This document shows, piece after piece, positions 47,891 to 56,182 of a stretch of DNA of 64,000 bases. The notes under the pieces were generated by a model that was not told where the DNA came from, did no database searches, and saw only the letters and a list, made by a program, of their open reading frames with translations. Position 1 is the first letter of the stretch. Every line of letters begins with the position of its first letter. A program made the translations under genes and the position numbers. Origin of the DNA: Amycolatopsis keratiniphila subsp. keratiniphila (GTDB lineage: Bacteria; Actinomycetota; Actinomycetes; Mycobacteriales; Pseudonocardiaceae). The stretch covers positions 248,001 to 312,000 of the forward strand of contig NZ_LQMT02000042.1 in the NCBI RefSeq assembly GCF_001620365.2, in the 5' to 3' direction.

Positions 47891-48997
47891 GTGAAGGGCA
47901 TGGACAACGAAAGAAGAGGCGTGACGATCGGCGTACTGGGGGTGCTGATCGTCGGCGCGTCCGTGCCGGTGACGGGAATGCTCGACGGCTACCCCGTGAT
48001 CACCGGGCAGGCCCTGCGGTACGCGCTGGCGGGAGTGCTCCTGCTGGCGTGGGCCCGGCTGAGCGGGCGCCCGTTGCCGTTGCCGGGTGCGCGTGACCTG
48101 CCTTCGCTGATCGCGCTCGCGGCGACCGGGATGATCGGATTCCAAGCGTGCTTGCTGTTCGCGCAGCGCTACGCCGAGCCCGGCCTCGTCGCCGCCTTCC
48201 TCGGCGGCACGCCGCTCGTACTCGCGCTCGCCGGCCCGCTGGCGAAGGGGAAACGACCGTCGTGGGCGCCGGTGACCGGGGCGGTGCTCGCCGGGCTCGG
48301 GATCGCCGTGCTCTCCGGCGGCGGTGCGGCGCGCTGGCAAGGGCTGGTGCTCGCCGCGCTGGCCATGGTGTGCGAAGCGCTCTTCACGCTGCTCGCCGTC
48401 GGCGTGCTCGAAAGGCTCGGTCCGTTGGCGACCGCCACCTGGGGGTGTTTCGCCGCGGGCGCCGGTGGCGCGGTCGTCGGGACGATCGCCGACCCGTCCG
48501 GCGCCTGGGCCTGGCCGGACGGGCGTGAACTGATCGCGCTCGGCTACCTGACGGTCGTCGTCACCGCGATCGCGTTTCTTCTTTGGTATTCGGCGGTTTC
48601 CGCGCTGGGCGCGGACCGGGCCGGGGTGCTGGTCGGCCTGATGCCGGTCTCCGGGCTCGCCGTCTCGCTCCTGCTGGGAATGCAGGAATTCCGCTTCTCG
48701 CAGGTGATCGGGGTGGCGCTGGTGTCCTCAGGCGTCGTGATCGGCCTGCGCCGCCGCGAGCTCCACGAGCCTGGCGCATTTGACGTCGAAGTGCTTCACG
48801 ACGTCACCGGCGATGACCGCGACCATGACCGCGTGCATCGGCCCGCCGAGAGTGATCTCCTGGACGAATTCCGTCCCGTCGCCGACCGAGGTCAGCCGGA
48901 ACACGAGATCCATGGCACCGAGGGGAATCGGCTGGCGAAGGGCGATCTCGCGCTCCTGGACCAGGGACGTGATCGTGAACGCCTCGGCGACTCGTGA
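47891..48997 (+). CDS. EamA/DMT-family transporter with an antisense-derived C-terminal extension
   Basis: 368 residues. About ten helices over residues 10-290 (GVTIGVLGVLIVGASVPVTG, ALRYALAGVLLLAWARLSGR, LVLAALAMVCEALFTLLAVG, ADRAGVLVGLMPVSGLAVSL), as in EamA drug/metabolite exporters. These normally end near the RRRELHEP found at about 295. Here the frame continues for about 70 hydrophilic residues antisense to the SRPBCC gene, probably after loss of an original stop. Start is GTG 47891 or ATG 47900; neither has a good ribosome site. Exported compound unknown. Confidence 0.8.
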   Translation: MKGMDNERRGVTIGVLGVLIVGASVPVTGMLDGYPVITGQALRYALAGVLLLAWARLSGRPLPLPGARDLPSLIALAATGMIGFQACLLFAQRYAEPGLVAAFLGGTPLVLALAGPLAKGKRPSWAPVTGAVLAGLGIAVLSGGGAARWQGLVLAALAMVCEALFTLLAVGVLERLGPLATATWGCFAAGAGGAVVGTIADPSGAWAWPDGRELIALGYLTVVVTAIAFLLWYSAVSALGADRAGVLVGLMPVSGLAVSLLLGMQEFRFSQVIGVALVSSGVVIGLRRRELHEPGAFDVEVLHDVTGDDRDHDRVHRPAESDLLDEFRPVADRGQPEHEIHGTEGNRLAKGDLALLDQGRDRERLGDS

Positions 48998-49183
48998 ATG
49001 CACGCGGCCGCGAAAACCGGTCGGTACGAGGAAACCGGTCGTCCCGGTCTCGGCGGGGCCGTGCAGTTCGGCTGAGCTGAGGTCGGGATCCCAGTCGGGC
49101 CAACGGCCGAAGTCGGCAAGCAAGGGCCAGAGCGCCGACGGCGGGCAGGGAAGGATTTCGCGGGAGGTTCTCGTCCAGGTCAT
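48728..49183 (-). CDS. SRPBCC (START-like) family protein
   Basis: 151 residues. Opens with TWTRTSREILPCPPSALWPL and LADFGRWPDWDPDLSSAELH, the classic polyketide-cyclase/START start. The middle is GTTGFLVPTGFRGRVHSRVA, ending with a long helix AVIAGDVVKHFDVKCARLVE. The fold forms a hydrophobic pocket; ligand unknown. ATG 49183, divergent from a TetR gene 43 bp away, which probably controls it. Its last 270 nt are overlapped on the other strand by the DMT transporter's extension. Confidence 0.83.
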   Translation of the reverse strand: MTWTRTSREILPCPPSALWPLLADFGRWPDWDPDLSSAELHGPAETGTTGFLVPTGFRGRVHSRVAEAFTITSLVQEREIALRQPIPLGAMDLVFRLTSVGDGTEFVQEITLGGPMHAVMVAVIAGDVVKHFDVKCARLVELAAAQADHDA

Positions 49184-49226
49184 ACCCGGACGATATACGG
49201 AACTATCAGTCTCGTAAACTGGGGTC

Positions 49227-49808
49227 ATGGCGAGAGGCAGGCCGAGGGAAGAAGGAATCGACGACGCGGTCCGCGTGGCCGTGCGGGCGCTGCTCACCGA
49301 AACCGGTTACCAGCGCTGCACGATCGACGCGGTCGCGGCGCGCGCGGGCGTCGGCAAGGCCGCGGTGTACCGGCGGTGGCGGTCGAAGGCGGAGCTCGTG
49401 TTCGCCGCGGTGATCCATCCGGTCGATCTCGAACCGCCGTCGGACACGGGCTCGCTGCGGGGCGACGTGGTGGCGGTCCTCGAAGTGATCCAGTCCTCTT
49501 TGGACGGTGCGGAACTGCGGCAGGCATTGCCTTCGCTGCTCGCCGACGTGCGCGCGGATCCGGCGCTGGAGGCCAGGTTCGGTGAGGTCTTCCTCGGTCG
49601 CGAACGCGGCTACCTGGTCCAGATGCTGGATCGGGCCGTCGCGAGAGGGGAACTCTCACGACGGCCCGATCCGGCTCTCGTGCACGCGATCCTGCTCGGT
49701 CCGGTGCTGACCTGGCTGCACCTGTTCACCGAGACACCGCCTTCGGGTGGGCTGGCGGCTTCGCTCGCCTCACCGCTTCACGCGGCTGTGGTCGCTTTCG
49801 GCGCTTAG
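49227..49808 (+). CDS. TetR-family transcriptional regulator
   Basis: 193 residues. TetR HTH: IDDAVRVAVRALLTETGYQR, CTIDAVAARAGVGKAAVYRR WRSKAELVFAAV. The C-terminal domain (about 75-190) matches the TetR_C_11-like group (LDGAELRQALPSLLADVRAD). ATG start. The 43-bp gap to the divergent SRPBCC gene contains TACG-N13-CGTA, a possible operator overlapping both promoters. It presumably represses the SRPBCC gene and itself. Stop overlaps the fumC stop by 4 nt. Confidence 0.87.
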   Translation: MARGRPREEGIDDAVRVAVRALLTETGYQRCTIDAVAARAGVGKAAVYRRWRSKAELVFAAVIHPVDLEPPSDTGSLRGDVVAVLEVIQSSLDGAELRQALPSLLADVRADPALEARFGEVFLGRERGYLVQMLDRAVARGELSRRPDPALVHAILLGPVLTWLHLFTETPPSGGLAASLASPLHAAVVAFGA

Positions 49809-51202
49809 CGGCCTCCGCGCGCCATGCGGAGGACGTCGAGAGCCTCGTCCAGCTGCGCTTCGGTCAGCTTGCCGTTCGCGACGTGACCGCGTTCGATCAC
49901 GACCTCGCGGATCGTCTTCAGCTCCTTGAGAGCCTGCTTCGCGATGGCGGCGGCCTCTTCGTAGCCGATGTATTTGTTCAGCGGCGTCACGATCGACGGC
50001 GAACCCTCGGCGTACTCGCGCGCGCGGTCGGCGTTCACCGTCACGCCCGCGAACACCTTGTCCGCCAGCAGCCGCGAGACCGCGGCGAGCAGCCGTGCCG
50101 ATTCGAGCACGTTGCGCGCGATCACCGGCAGGTTCACGTTGAGCTGGAAGTTGCCCGCCGCGCCCGCGAAGGCGACCGCCGCGTCGTTCCCGATCACCTG
50201 GGCGACCACCTGCAGCGTCGCCTCGGGGATCACCGGGTTCACCTTGCCCGGCATGATCGACGAGCCCGGCTGGAGATCCGGCAGCGCCAGTTCGGCGAGC
50301 CCGGTGCGCGGGCCGGATCCGAGCCAGCGCAGGTCGTTCGCGATCTTGTTCAGCGACACCGCGACCGTGCGCAGATGCCCGGACGTCTCGACGACGCTGT
50401 CCTGCGTCGCCTGCGCCTCGAAGTGGTCCCGCGCCTCGGTCAGCGGAAGACCGGTCACCGAAGCCAGCTCCTGCGAGACCGCCGCGCCGAAGCCTTCGGG
50501 CGCGTTCAGCCCGGAGCCGACCGCGGTCCCGCCGATCGGCAGTTCGCCGAGCCGCGGCAGTCCCGACTTCAGCCGCTCGACCCCGAACCGGACCTGCGAC
50601 GCCCACGCGCCGGCCTCCTGGCCGAAGGTGATCGGCACGGCGTCCATCAGGTGCGTGCGGCCGGACTTCACGATGTCCGCCCATTCGCCCGCGCGCGTCT
50701 CGATGGCGGCGGCCAGGTACTCCAGAGCGGGGATCACATCCGAGAGCACTGCTTCCGTCGCGGCGACGTGGATCGTCGTCGGGAAGGTGTCGTTGGAGGA
50801 CTGCGAGGCGTTGACGTGGTCGTTCGGGTGCACGTCGCGACCGAGCGCCTTCGACGCGAGTGTCGCGATGACCTCGTTGGCGTTCATGTTCGACGAGGTC
50901 CCGGAACCGGTCTGGAACACGTCGATCGGGAAATGCGCGTCGTGCTTGCCCTCGGCGACCTCGTCCGCGGCCTTCGCGATGGCCTCGGCGACCTCGGCGT
51001 CCAGCACGCCGAGCCGCGCGTTGACCCGCGCGGCGGCGGCCTTCAGCAGGCCGAGCGCGCGGATCTGGGCGCGCTCCAGGCCCCGGCCGGAGATCGGGAA
51101 GTTCTCGACGGCGCGCTGCGTCTGCGCACGGTAGAGGGCGTCGACGGGGACGCGCACCTCGCCCATGGTGTCGTGTTCGATCCGGTATTCCTGTTCAGCC
51201 AT
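49805..51202 (-). CDS. fumC: Fumarate hydratase, class II
   Basis: 465 residues. Reversible hydration of fumarate to malate in the TCA cycle, as a tetramer. Signatures: FQTGSGTSSNMNANEVIATL, HPNDHVNASQSSNDTFPTTI, SGRTHLMDAVPITFGQEAGA with catalytic His, and the fumarase/aspartase loop GSSIMPGKVNPVIPEA with catalytic Ser. C-terminal domain present. Start at ATG 51202 (MAEQEYRIE); the frame is open to 51223. Its homologue stands near glpX in mycobacteria, as here (4 kb away). Divergent from the ferredoxin-NADP reductase gene. Confidence 0.95.
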   Translation of the reverse strand: MAEQEYRIEHDTMGEVRVPVDALYRAQTQRAVENFPISGRGLERAQIRALGLLKAAAARVNARLGVLDAEVAEAIAKAADEVAEGKHDAHFPIDVFQTGSGTSSNMNANEVIATLASKALGRDVHPNDHVNASQSSNDTFPTTIHVAATEAVLSDVIPALEYLAAAIETRAGEWADIVKSGRTHLMDAVPITFGQEAGAWASQVRFGVERLKSGLPRLGELPIGGTAVGSGLNAPEGFGAAVSQELASVTGLPLTEARDHFEAQATQDSVVETSGHLRTVAVSLNKIANDLRWLGSGPRTGLAELALPDLQPGSSIMPGKVNPVIPEATLQVVAQVIGNDAAVAFAGAAGNFQLNVNLPVIARNVLESARLLAAVSRLLADKVFAGVTVNADRAREYAEGSPSIVTPLNKYIGYEEAAAIAKQALKELKTIREVVIERGHVANGKLTEAQLDEALDVLRMARGGR

Positions 51203-51315
51203 ATCCCAAGTCTCGCGCAGCACCTCCCGGCGCGCTCCGTGTCTTTCGGCACGCGAGGGCTAGGATCGAATGTGTTCTCGATCACGCCGCCCACCACCGG
51301 CCGGGAGAGTGCCGA

Positions 51316-52305
51316 ATGAGCGAGTCCGCTGGGGAAACGTCGTACGACCTCGTCATCATCGGGGCCGGTCCGACAGGTCTTTTCGCCGCCTACTACGCGG
51401 GATTCCGCGGCCTTTCGATGGCCGTTGTGGATTCACTGCCGGAAGCGGGCGGCCAGGTCACCGCGATGTACCCGGAAAAGATGATCTACGACGTCGGCGG
51501 GTTCGCCGAAGTCCGCGGCCGAGACCTGGTGCGGGGCCTCCTCGATCAGGCGGCGCCGTTCAAGCCCGTGTACCTGCTCGGACGCAAGGCCGAGAAACTC
51601 GAAAGCGTCGAAGGCGGCGTCACCATCACCCTCGACGGCGGGCAGGTCCTGCGGGCAGGCGCGGTGCTGATCACCGCCGGGATCGGCGAGTTCACCCCGC
51701 GGCCGCTGCCCGCGGGCGACGGCTGGCTGGGCCGGGGCATGGTCCATTTCGTGCCCTCGTTGAAGGCGCACGAGGGACAGCACGTGGTCGTCGTCGGCGG
51801 CGGGGATTCGGCGTTCGACTGGGTGCTCGCGCTGCATCCGGTCGCCGCGAGCGTCACCCTCGTGCACCGGCGCGCGAAGTTCCGCGCGGCCGAGTCGATC
51901 GTGCGGCAGGCGCGCGAACTCGGCGTGCGGATCGTCACCGACGCCGAGGTCACCCGGTTCCTCGATCGCGACGGCGCGCTGGCCGAGGTCGAGATCCAGG
52001 TGAAGGGTGCCGAGCCCGAGGTGCTGCGCGCCGACACGGTGGTCGCCGCGCTCGGCTTCACCGCGGACCTCGGGCCGATCGAAAGCTGGGGACTCCAGAT
52101 CGACCACCGTGCGATCGCCGTCGACTCGACGATGGCGACCCCGCGGGAACGGGTCTACGCGGCGGGCGACGTCGCGGCGTATCCGGGGAAGGTGAAGCTG
52201 ATCGCGACCGGGTTCGGGGAAGCGGCGACGGCGGTGAACAACATCGCGGTCATGCTGGACCCGGAGGCGCATCTGTTCCCCGGTCACTCGAGCAACGCCG
52301 AGTAG
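51316..52305 (+). CDS. Ferredoxin/flavodoxin-NADP+ reductase, thioredoxin-reductase-like type
   Basis: 329 residues. FAD-binding GAGPTGLFAAYYAGFRG, EAGGQVTAMYPEKMIYDVGG, and a central NADPH-binding GGGDSAFDWVLALHP domain. C-terminal FAD loop YAAGDVAAYPGKVKLIATGF. The redox CxxC of thioredoxin reductase is absent, and the MYPEKMIYDV plus GIGEFTPRPL signatures fit the Bacillus YumC-like FNR2 family. It passes electrons from NADPH to ferredoxin or the reverse. ATG start; a 24-bp-arm hairpin follows the stop. Confidence 0.88.
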   Translation: MSESAGETSYDLVIIGAGPTGLFAAYYAGFRGLSMAVVDSLPEAGGQVTAMYPEKMIYDVGGFAEVRGRDLVRGLLDQAAPFKPVYLLGRKAEKLESVEGGVTITLDGGQVLRAGAVLITAGIGEFTPRPLPAGDGWLGRGMVHFVPSLKAHEGQHVVVVGGGDSAFDWVLALHPVAASVTLVHRRAKFRAAESIVRQARELGVRIVTDAEVTRFLDRDGALAEVEIQVKGAEPEVLRADTVVAALGFTADLGPIESWGLQIDHRAIAVDSTMATPRERVYAAGDVAAYPGKVKLIATGFGEAATAVNNIAVMLDPEAHLFPGHSSNAE

Positions 52306-52309
52306 CGCG

Positions 52310-52364
52310 TGCAATGAACGGGACGTTCCTTGCGAAATTTGCAAGGAACGTCCCGTTCATTGCA
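52310..52364. repeat. Perfect 24-bp-arm hairpin between convergent genes (family with 19688)
   Basis: Arms 52310-52333 and 52341-52364 (core ATGAACGG-GA-CGTTCCTTGC) with a 7-nt loop GAAATTT, filling 55 of 63 nt between the reductase and protease genes. Confidence 0.8.
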
Positions 52365-52368
52365 TCTC

Positions 52369-53139
52369 TCAGGCGGGCGGAGCGGGCGTGATCTTCTCCG
52401 CGATCCACTGCGCGTAAGCGACCACCGAAGTCGCGATCGACGGCGAAGTCGCGCACACCGGATCCGCGTTGCCCGGACGACTGATCGTGCCCAGCAGCAC
52501 CCATTTCCCGTCGACCTTGGCGATTTCCGGCCCACCGGAATCGCCGTAGCACGAACCGGTGTTCCCGCCGGGGTTGTCGGTGCACAACTCGACCGCCCCG
52601 TCGAACTTCGCGGTGCACCGCGTGCCTTCGACGATCGTGGTGTCCAGTTGCTGCAGCTTCGCGGGACCCTTGCCACAGCCCGAAGTCGGGCACGTCTGGC
52701 CCCAGCCGAGCAGTCGCGTCGCCGTCCCGGGTGCCACGACGGCGCCGATCGCGATCGGCGCAGCCTTCACCGGGGCGGCCAGCCGCACCAGCGCGAGATC
52801 ACCGCCCGCTCGCTCCGGTTCGGGGTTGTAGGAGGGATTCACGATGATCTCGGCGAGCTTCGCGATTTCGCCGCCTTGGGTGTTGTCGGCGCTGCCGATC
52901 CGCGCGCTCAGATTCGCCGGGTTCTTGCCCTCGACACAGTGCCCGGCCGTCACGAGCCAGTCCGCCGCGATCAGTGTCCCGGCGCAGAAAGCCTTACCGG
53001 AGGCCGAATGCAGCGAAACGATGAACGGATACGGCTCGTCGGCCTCTCTGCCGCCGACGAGGTCGCCCGCGCCCGAGGCCTGCCCGGCCGGCGTGAGGAC
53101 CATCGCCGCGAGCAGGACCACGAGCACGCGCTTGAGCAC
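52369..53139 (-). CDS. Secreted trypsin-like serine protease (S1A)
   Basis: 256 residues. Signal peptide MLKRVLVVLLAAMVLTPAGQ, then VGGREADEPYPFIVSLHS, the activation-type N-terminus. Catalytic triad: His in LVTAGHCVEG, Asp in GGDLALVRLAAP, Ser in SCYGDSGGPEIAKVDG. Six cysteines suggest the usual disulfides. Substrate specificity undetermined; the Asp six residues before the catalytic Ser in trypsin is replaced by Gly/Ser context here (NTGSCYGDSGGP). ATG start 9 nt after the glpX stop, so it is probably co-transcribed with glpX, an unusual pairing. Confidence 0.9.
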   Translation of the reverse strand: MLKRVLVVLLAAMVLTPAGQASGAGDLVGGREADEPYPFIVSLHSASGKAFCAGTLIAADWLVTAGHCVEGKNPANLSARIGSADNTQGGEIAKLAEIIVNPSYNPEPERAGGDLALVRLAAPVKAAPIAIGAVVAPGTATRLLGWGQTCPTSGCGKGPAKLQQLDTTIVEGTRCTAKFDGAVELCTDNPGGNTGSCYGDSGGPEIAKVDGKWVLLGTISRPGNADPVCATSPSIATSVVAYAQWIAEKITPAPPA

Positions 53140-53148
53140 GGTTTCTCC

Positions 53149-54219
53149 TTACGGGAGCGGGGGAACGACGTCGTCTTCCAGTGTGTCGTCGAGGTGGCCG
53201 TCGAAGTTGACGGACGAGTACGAGCGGAGCTTGGTCAGCCGGTGGTAGCCGTCGATCATCCGGACCGTGCCGGACTTCGACCGCATCACGATCGATTGGG
53301 TCGTGGCGCCGCCCGCGCGGTAGTGCACGCCGCGCAGCAGGTCGCCGTCGGTGACGCCGGTGGCGCAGAAGAACACGTTGTCGCCGCGGACGAGGTCGTC
53401 GTTGCCGAGCACGCGGTCGAGGTCGTGGCCCGCGGCCAGCGCCTTCTCGCGCTCCGCGTCGTCCTTCGGCCACAGGCGGCCCTGCAGTTCGCCGCCGAGG
53501 CATTTCATCGCGCAGGCCGCGATGATGCCTTCGGGGGTGCCGCCGATGCCGAGCAGCATGTCGACGCCGGTGCTCGGCCGGGCCGCGGCGATCGCGCCCG
53601 CGACGTCGCCGTCGGAGATGAACCGGATCCGGGCGCCCGCCTCGCGGACCTCCTTGATCAGCTGCTCGTGGCGCGGCCGGTCGAGGATGCACACGGTGAC
53701 GTCGGAGACGCTGGAGTTCTTGGCCTTCGCGACCCGGCGGATGTTCTCCGCGATCGGGGCGGCCAGGTCGACCTTGCCCGCGGCGTCCGGGCCGACGGCG
53801 AGCTTCTCCATGTAGAACACCGCGGACGGGTCGAACATCGCACCGCGTTCGGCGACCGCGAGCACGGCCAGCGCGTTCGGCATGCCCTTGGCCATCAGGG
53901 TCGTCCCGTCGACCGGGTCGACCGCGACGTCGCAGTCCGGCCCGTCGCCGTTGCCGACCTCTTCCCCGTTGAACAGCATCGGGGCTTCGTCCTTCTCGCC
54001 CTCGCCGATGACGACGACACCGCGCATCGACACGGTCGAGACCAGCTGGCGCATCGCGTCCACCGCGGCACCGTCCCCGCCGATCTTGTCCCCGCGCCCG
54101 ACCCAGCGGCCCGCGGCCATCGCGGCGGCTTCGGTCACGCGGACCAGTTCCATCGCGAGGTTGCGGTCGGGGGCTTCGGGGCGTCGAGAAGAGCTGGCGG
54201 ACGAGGTGGGGGTGGGCAT
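53149..54219 (-). CDS. glpX: Class II fructose-1,6-bisphosphatase
   Basis: 356 residues. Gluconeogenic phosphatase. Motifs: ELVRVTEAAAMAAGRWVGRG, GVVVIGEGEKDEAPMLFNGE and CDVAVDPVDGTTLMAKGMPN (metal-binding DPVDGT). GVDMLLGIGGTPEGIIAACA, KCLGGELQGRLWPKDD and VFFCATGVTDGDLLRGVHYR follow. It is the main FBPase in many actinobacteria. ATG with GGGAGG upstream. The stop is 9 nt before the protease start. Conserved in the stretch fumC - glpX - xse. Confidence 0.93.
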   Translation of the reverse strand: MPTPTSSASSSRRPEAPDRNLAMELVRVTEAAAMAAGRWVGRGDKIGGDGAAVDAMRQLVSTVSMRGVVVIGEGEKDEAPMLFNGEEVGNGDGPDCDVAVDPVDGTTLMAKGMPNALAVLAVAERGAMFDPSAVFYMEKLAVGPDAAGKVDLAAPIAENIRRVAKAKNSSVSDVTVCILDRPRHEQLIKEVREAGARIRFISDGDVAGAIAAARPSTGVDMLLGIGGTPEGIIAACAMKCLGGELQGRLWPKDDAEREKALAAGHDLDRVLGNDDLVRGDNVFFCATGVTDGDLLRGVHYRAGGATTQSIVMRSKSGTVRMIDGYHRLTKLRSYSSVNFDGHLDDTLEDDVVPPLP

Positions 54220-54303
54220 GCGGCCTCCCGGGTCAGGAACTCGGCGGGGTCCCAGTCTCTCAGATACCCACGGTGGTTCGGTGGCGCAGGAGCATGGTGA
54301 ACG

Positions 54304-54525
54304 TCACTGACCGTCGCCGGCTTCGTCTTCGACGGACGACAGCGCGGCCTCGATCCGCTCGCGCGCGCCCTCGAGGTGGTGTTCGCAGACCTTCGCCAGC
54401 TGCTCGCCCTTCTCCCACAGGGCCAGCGACTGCTCCAGGGACAGCCCGCCCGCTTCGAGCTCGCGGACGACCTCGACCAGCTTGTCGCGGGCCTGTTCGT
54501 AGCCGAGTTCGGCGGTCTCGCTCAC
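54304..54525 (-). CDS. xseB: Exodeoxyribonuclease VII small subunit
   Basis: 73 residues, normal for XseB. Core: LGYEQARDKLVEVVRELEAG, GLSLEQSLALWEKGEQLAKV, CEHHLEGARERIEAAL. Several copies join one XseA to form the nuclease that degrades single-stranded DNA. Start GTG 54525 with AAGGAAG 8 nt upstream; the ORF is open to 54573. GTG overlaps the stop of the unknown gene at 54522 (GTGA), so translation is coupled through that gene back to xseA. Confidence 0.92.
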   Translation of the reverse strand: MSETAELGYEQARDKLVEVVRELEAGGLSLEQSLALWEKGEQLAKVCEHHLEGARERIEAALSSVEDEAGDGQ

Positions 54526-54923
54526 GCTGTGCTTCCTTCTACCGGACGTCGGTGCTTGCCGATACCCGCGCACACTACCGCGCCGGCCATGGCGTTGTCG
54601 TAACCCACGAAGGCGAGAGCGAACTCCTGGCCGTCACCCTCCGCGATCGCGGCGACGAGGTTCTCCTGGGCCCGCGCCACCCGTTTGCGGTGCACGGAAC
54701 CGTCCGCGAACCACCATCGGGTGCCGACGTGTTCGGCCGTCGCTTCGGAGAGTTTGCGCAGCTGGGCGTCGAGACCGCGTTTCGTGGAGAACTCGCAGCC
54801 AGCGAGCAGCACCGTCCAGCACTCCGCGGCCGCGCGGTCGGTCAGCAGCGCGTTGCGCAGTACCTCGGGGGCGTCGGCCCGTCTCGCGGCGTCGATGGTC
54901 AAAGGCAGGAAAATCGCCGTCAA
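54522..54923 (-). CDS. Unknown protein encoded between xseA and xseB
   Basis: 133 residues. No recognised domain. It has a compact alpha/beta look: LPLTIDAARRADAPEVLRNA, LLTDRAAAECWTVLLAGCEF, then GTRWWFADGSVHRKRVARAQ and FALAFVGYDNAMAGAVVCAG. Start is TTG 54923, with GGAGGAGGG just upstream, overlapping the xseA stop (TTGA); it ends on the xseB start (GTGA). Both overlaps argue strongly that it is translated. Frame also reads open upstream antisense-like to 55487. It may assist or regulate Exo VII (inference from coupling). Confidence 0.65.
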   Translation of the reverse strand: MTAIFLPLTIDAARRADAPEVLRNALLTDRAAAECWTVLLAGCEFSTKRGLDAQLRKLSEATAEHVGTRWWFADGSVHRKRVARAQENLVAAIAEGDGQEFALAFVGYDNAMAGAVVCAGIGKHRRPVEGSTA

Positions 54924-56182
54924 CGCCCCTCCTCCGGCTCTCCTGAGACGACGGCGCCGAGCGCGCCGTCGACCACGCGGACGCGCAGTTTCGCGCCGTC
55001 CACGACCTCGGAGACGGACCGGAGTACCTGGAGGTTGCCTTCGGAATCGGTGTACTGCACCACGGCGTAGCCGCGTTCGAGGGTCGCCGCCGGGCCGAGC
55101 GCGGTGAGCCGCGCGCGGGCGCTGGCGATCTCGGCCTGGTCCTTCGCGAGCAGCGTGAGCATCGCGCGGCGCCCGCGTTCGCGGTGGATCTCGACGTCGT
55201 CCGAGCGCCGCTGGATCGGCCCGAGCGGGTCGGCCAGGACGGGGCGGCTGCGCATCTGGTTCAGCAGCCTGACCTGCGTGTCCACCCAGCCGTGCAGGGC
55301 ACGGCGGCCGCGATCGCGCATCTGGCGGACGCGCTGGGTCTCCTCGCGCACGTCGGGCACGATCCGCTTGCTGGCGTCGGTCGGCGTCGAGCAGCGGAGG
55401 TCGGCGACGTGGTCGAGCAGCGGGGTGTCGGGTTCGTGCCCGATGGCGCTGACCACCGGGGTCCCGGCGGCGGACACGGCGCGGCACAGCGCTTCGTCGG
55501 AGAACGGCAGCAGGTCTTCCACGCTGCCGCCGCCGCGGGCGATCACGATGACGTCGACGTCCGGATCACGGTCCAATTTGGACAGTGCCTGGAGGATCTG
55601 CGGGACGGCCAGCGAACCCTGCACGGCGGTGTTGATCACCTTGAACGCGACATGCGGCCAGCGGGCCTGCGCGTTCACCAGGACGTCGCGTTCGGCGGCG
55701 GACGCGCGACCGGTGATCAGCCCGATTCCCTTGGGCAGGAACGGGATCTTGCGTTTGCGCTCCGGCGCGAACAGCCCCTCGGCGGCCAGCAGCCGTCGCA
55801 GCCGCTCGATCCGAGCGAGCAGCTCGCCGATGCCGACCGCGCGGATCTCGTTGGCGCGCAGGCTCAGCGAACCGCGGTTCATGAAGAACGTCGGCTTCGC
55901 GTGCACCACGACGCTGGCGCCCTCGCGCAGCGGCGGTTCGATCGTGCGCAGCAGGCCCATCGGGCAGGTCACCGACATCGAGACGTCCGCGGACGGGTCG
56001 CGCAGGGTCAGGAACGCGGTGTTGGTGCCCTGGCGGGCCGAGATCTGCGTGACCTGGCCCTCGACCCAGACCGCGCCGAGGCGGTTGATCCATTCGCCGA
56101 CCTTGCGGGCGACCGTGCGGACCGGCCACGGGTTTTCGGCGGTGGTGGACGGGCCCGCCGCGGCAGTGGGTTCGGCGCTCAC
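54920..56182 (-). CDS. xseA: Exodeoxyribonuclease VII large subunit
   Basis: 420 residues. N-terminal OB fold (PWPVRTVARKVGEWINRLGA, VWVEGQVTQISARQGTNTAF). The catalytic domain has LPKGIGLITGRASAAERDVL, DVDVIVIARGGGSVEDLLPF and VVSAIGHEPDTPLLDHVADL, then the XseB-binding coiled-coil segment (QRVRQMRDRGRRALHGWVDT). Start GTG 56182 overlaps the stop of the lipid-droplet-type gene (GTGA). Part of a four-gene run read minus-strand: LD protein - xseA - unknown - xseB. Confidence 0.93.
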   Translation of the reverse strand: MSAEPTAAAGPSTTAENPWPVRTVARKVGEWINRLGAVWVEGQVTQISARQGTNTAFLTLRDPSADVSMSVTCPMGLLRTIEPPLREGASVVVHAKPTFFMNRGSLSLRANEIRAVGIGELLARIERLRRLLAAEGLFAPERKRKIPFLPKGIGLITGRASAAERDVLVNAQARWPHVAFKVINTAVQGSLAVPQILQALSKLDRDPDVDVIVIARGGGSVEDLLPFSDEALCRAVSAAGTPVVSAIGHEPDTPLLDHVADLRCSTPTDASKRIVPDVREETQRVRQMRDRGRRALHGWVDTQVRLLNQMRSRPVLADPLGPIQRRSDDVEIHRERGRRAMLTLLAKDQAEIASARARLTALGPAATLERGYAVVQYTDSEGNLQVLRSVSEVVDGAKLRVRVVDGALGAVVSGEPEEGR

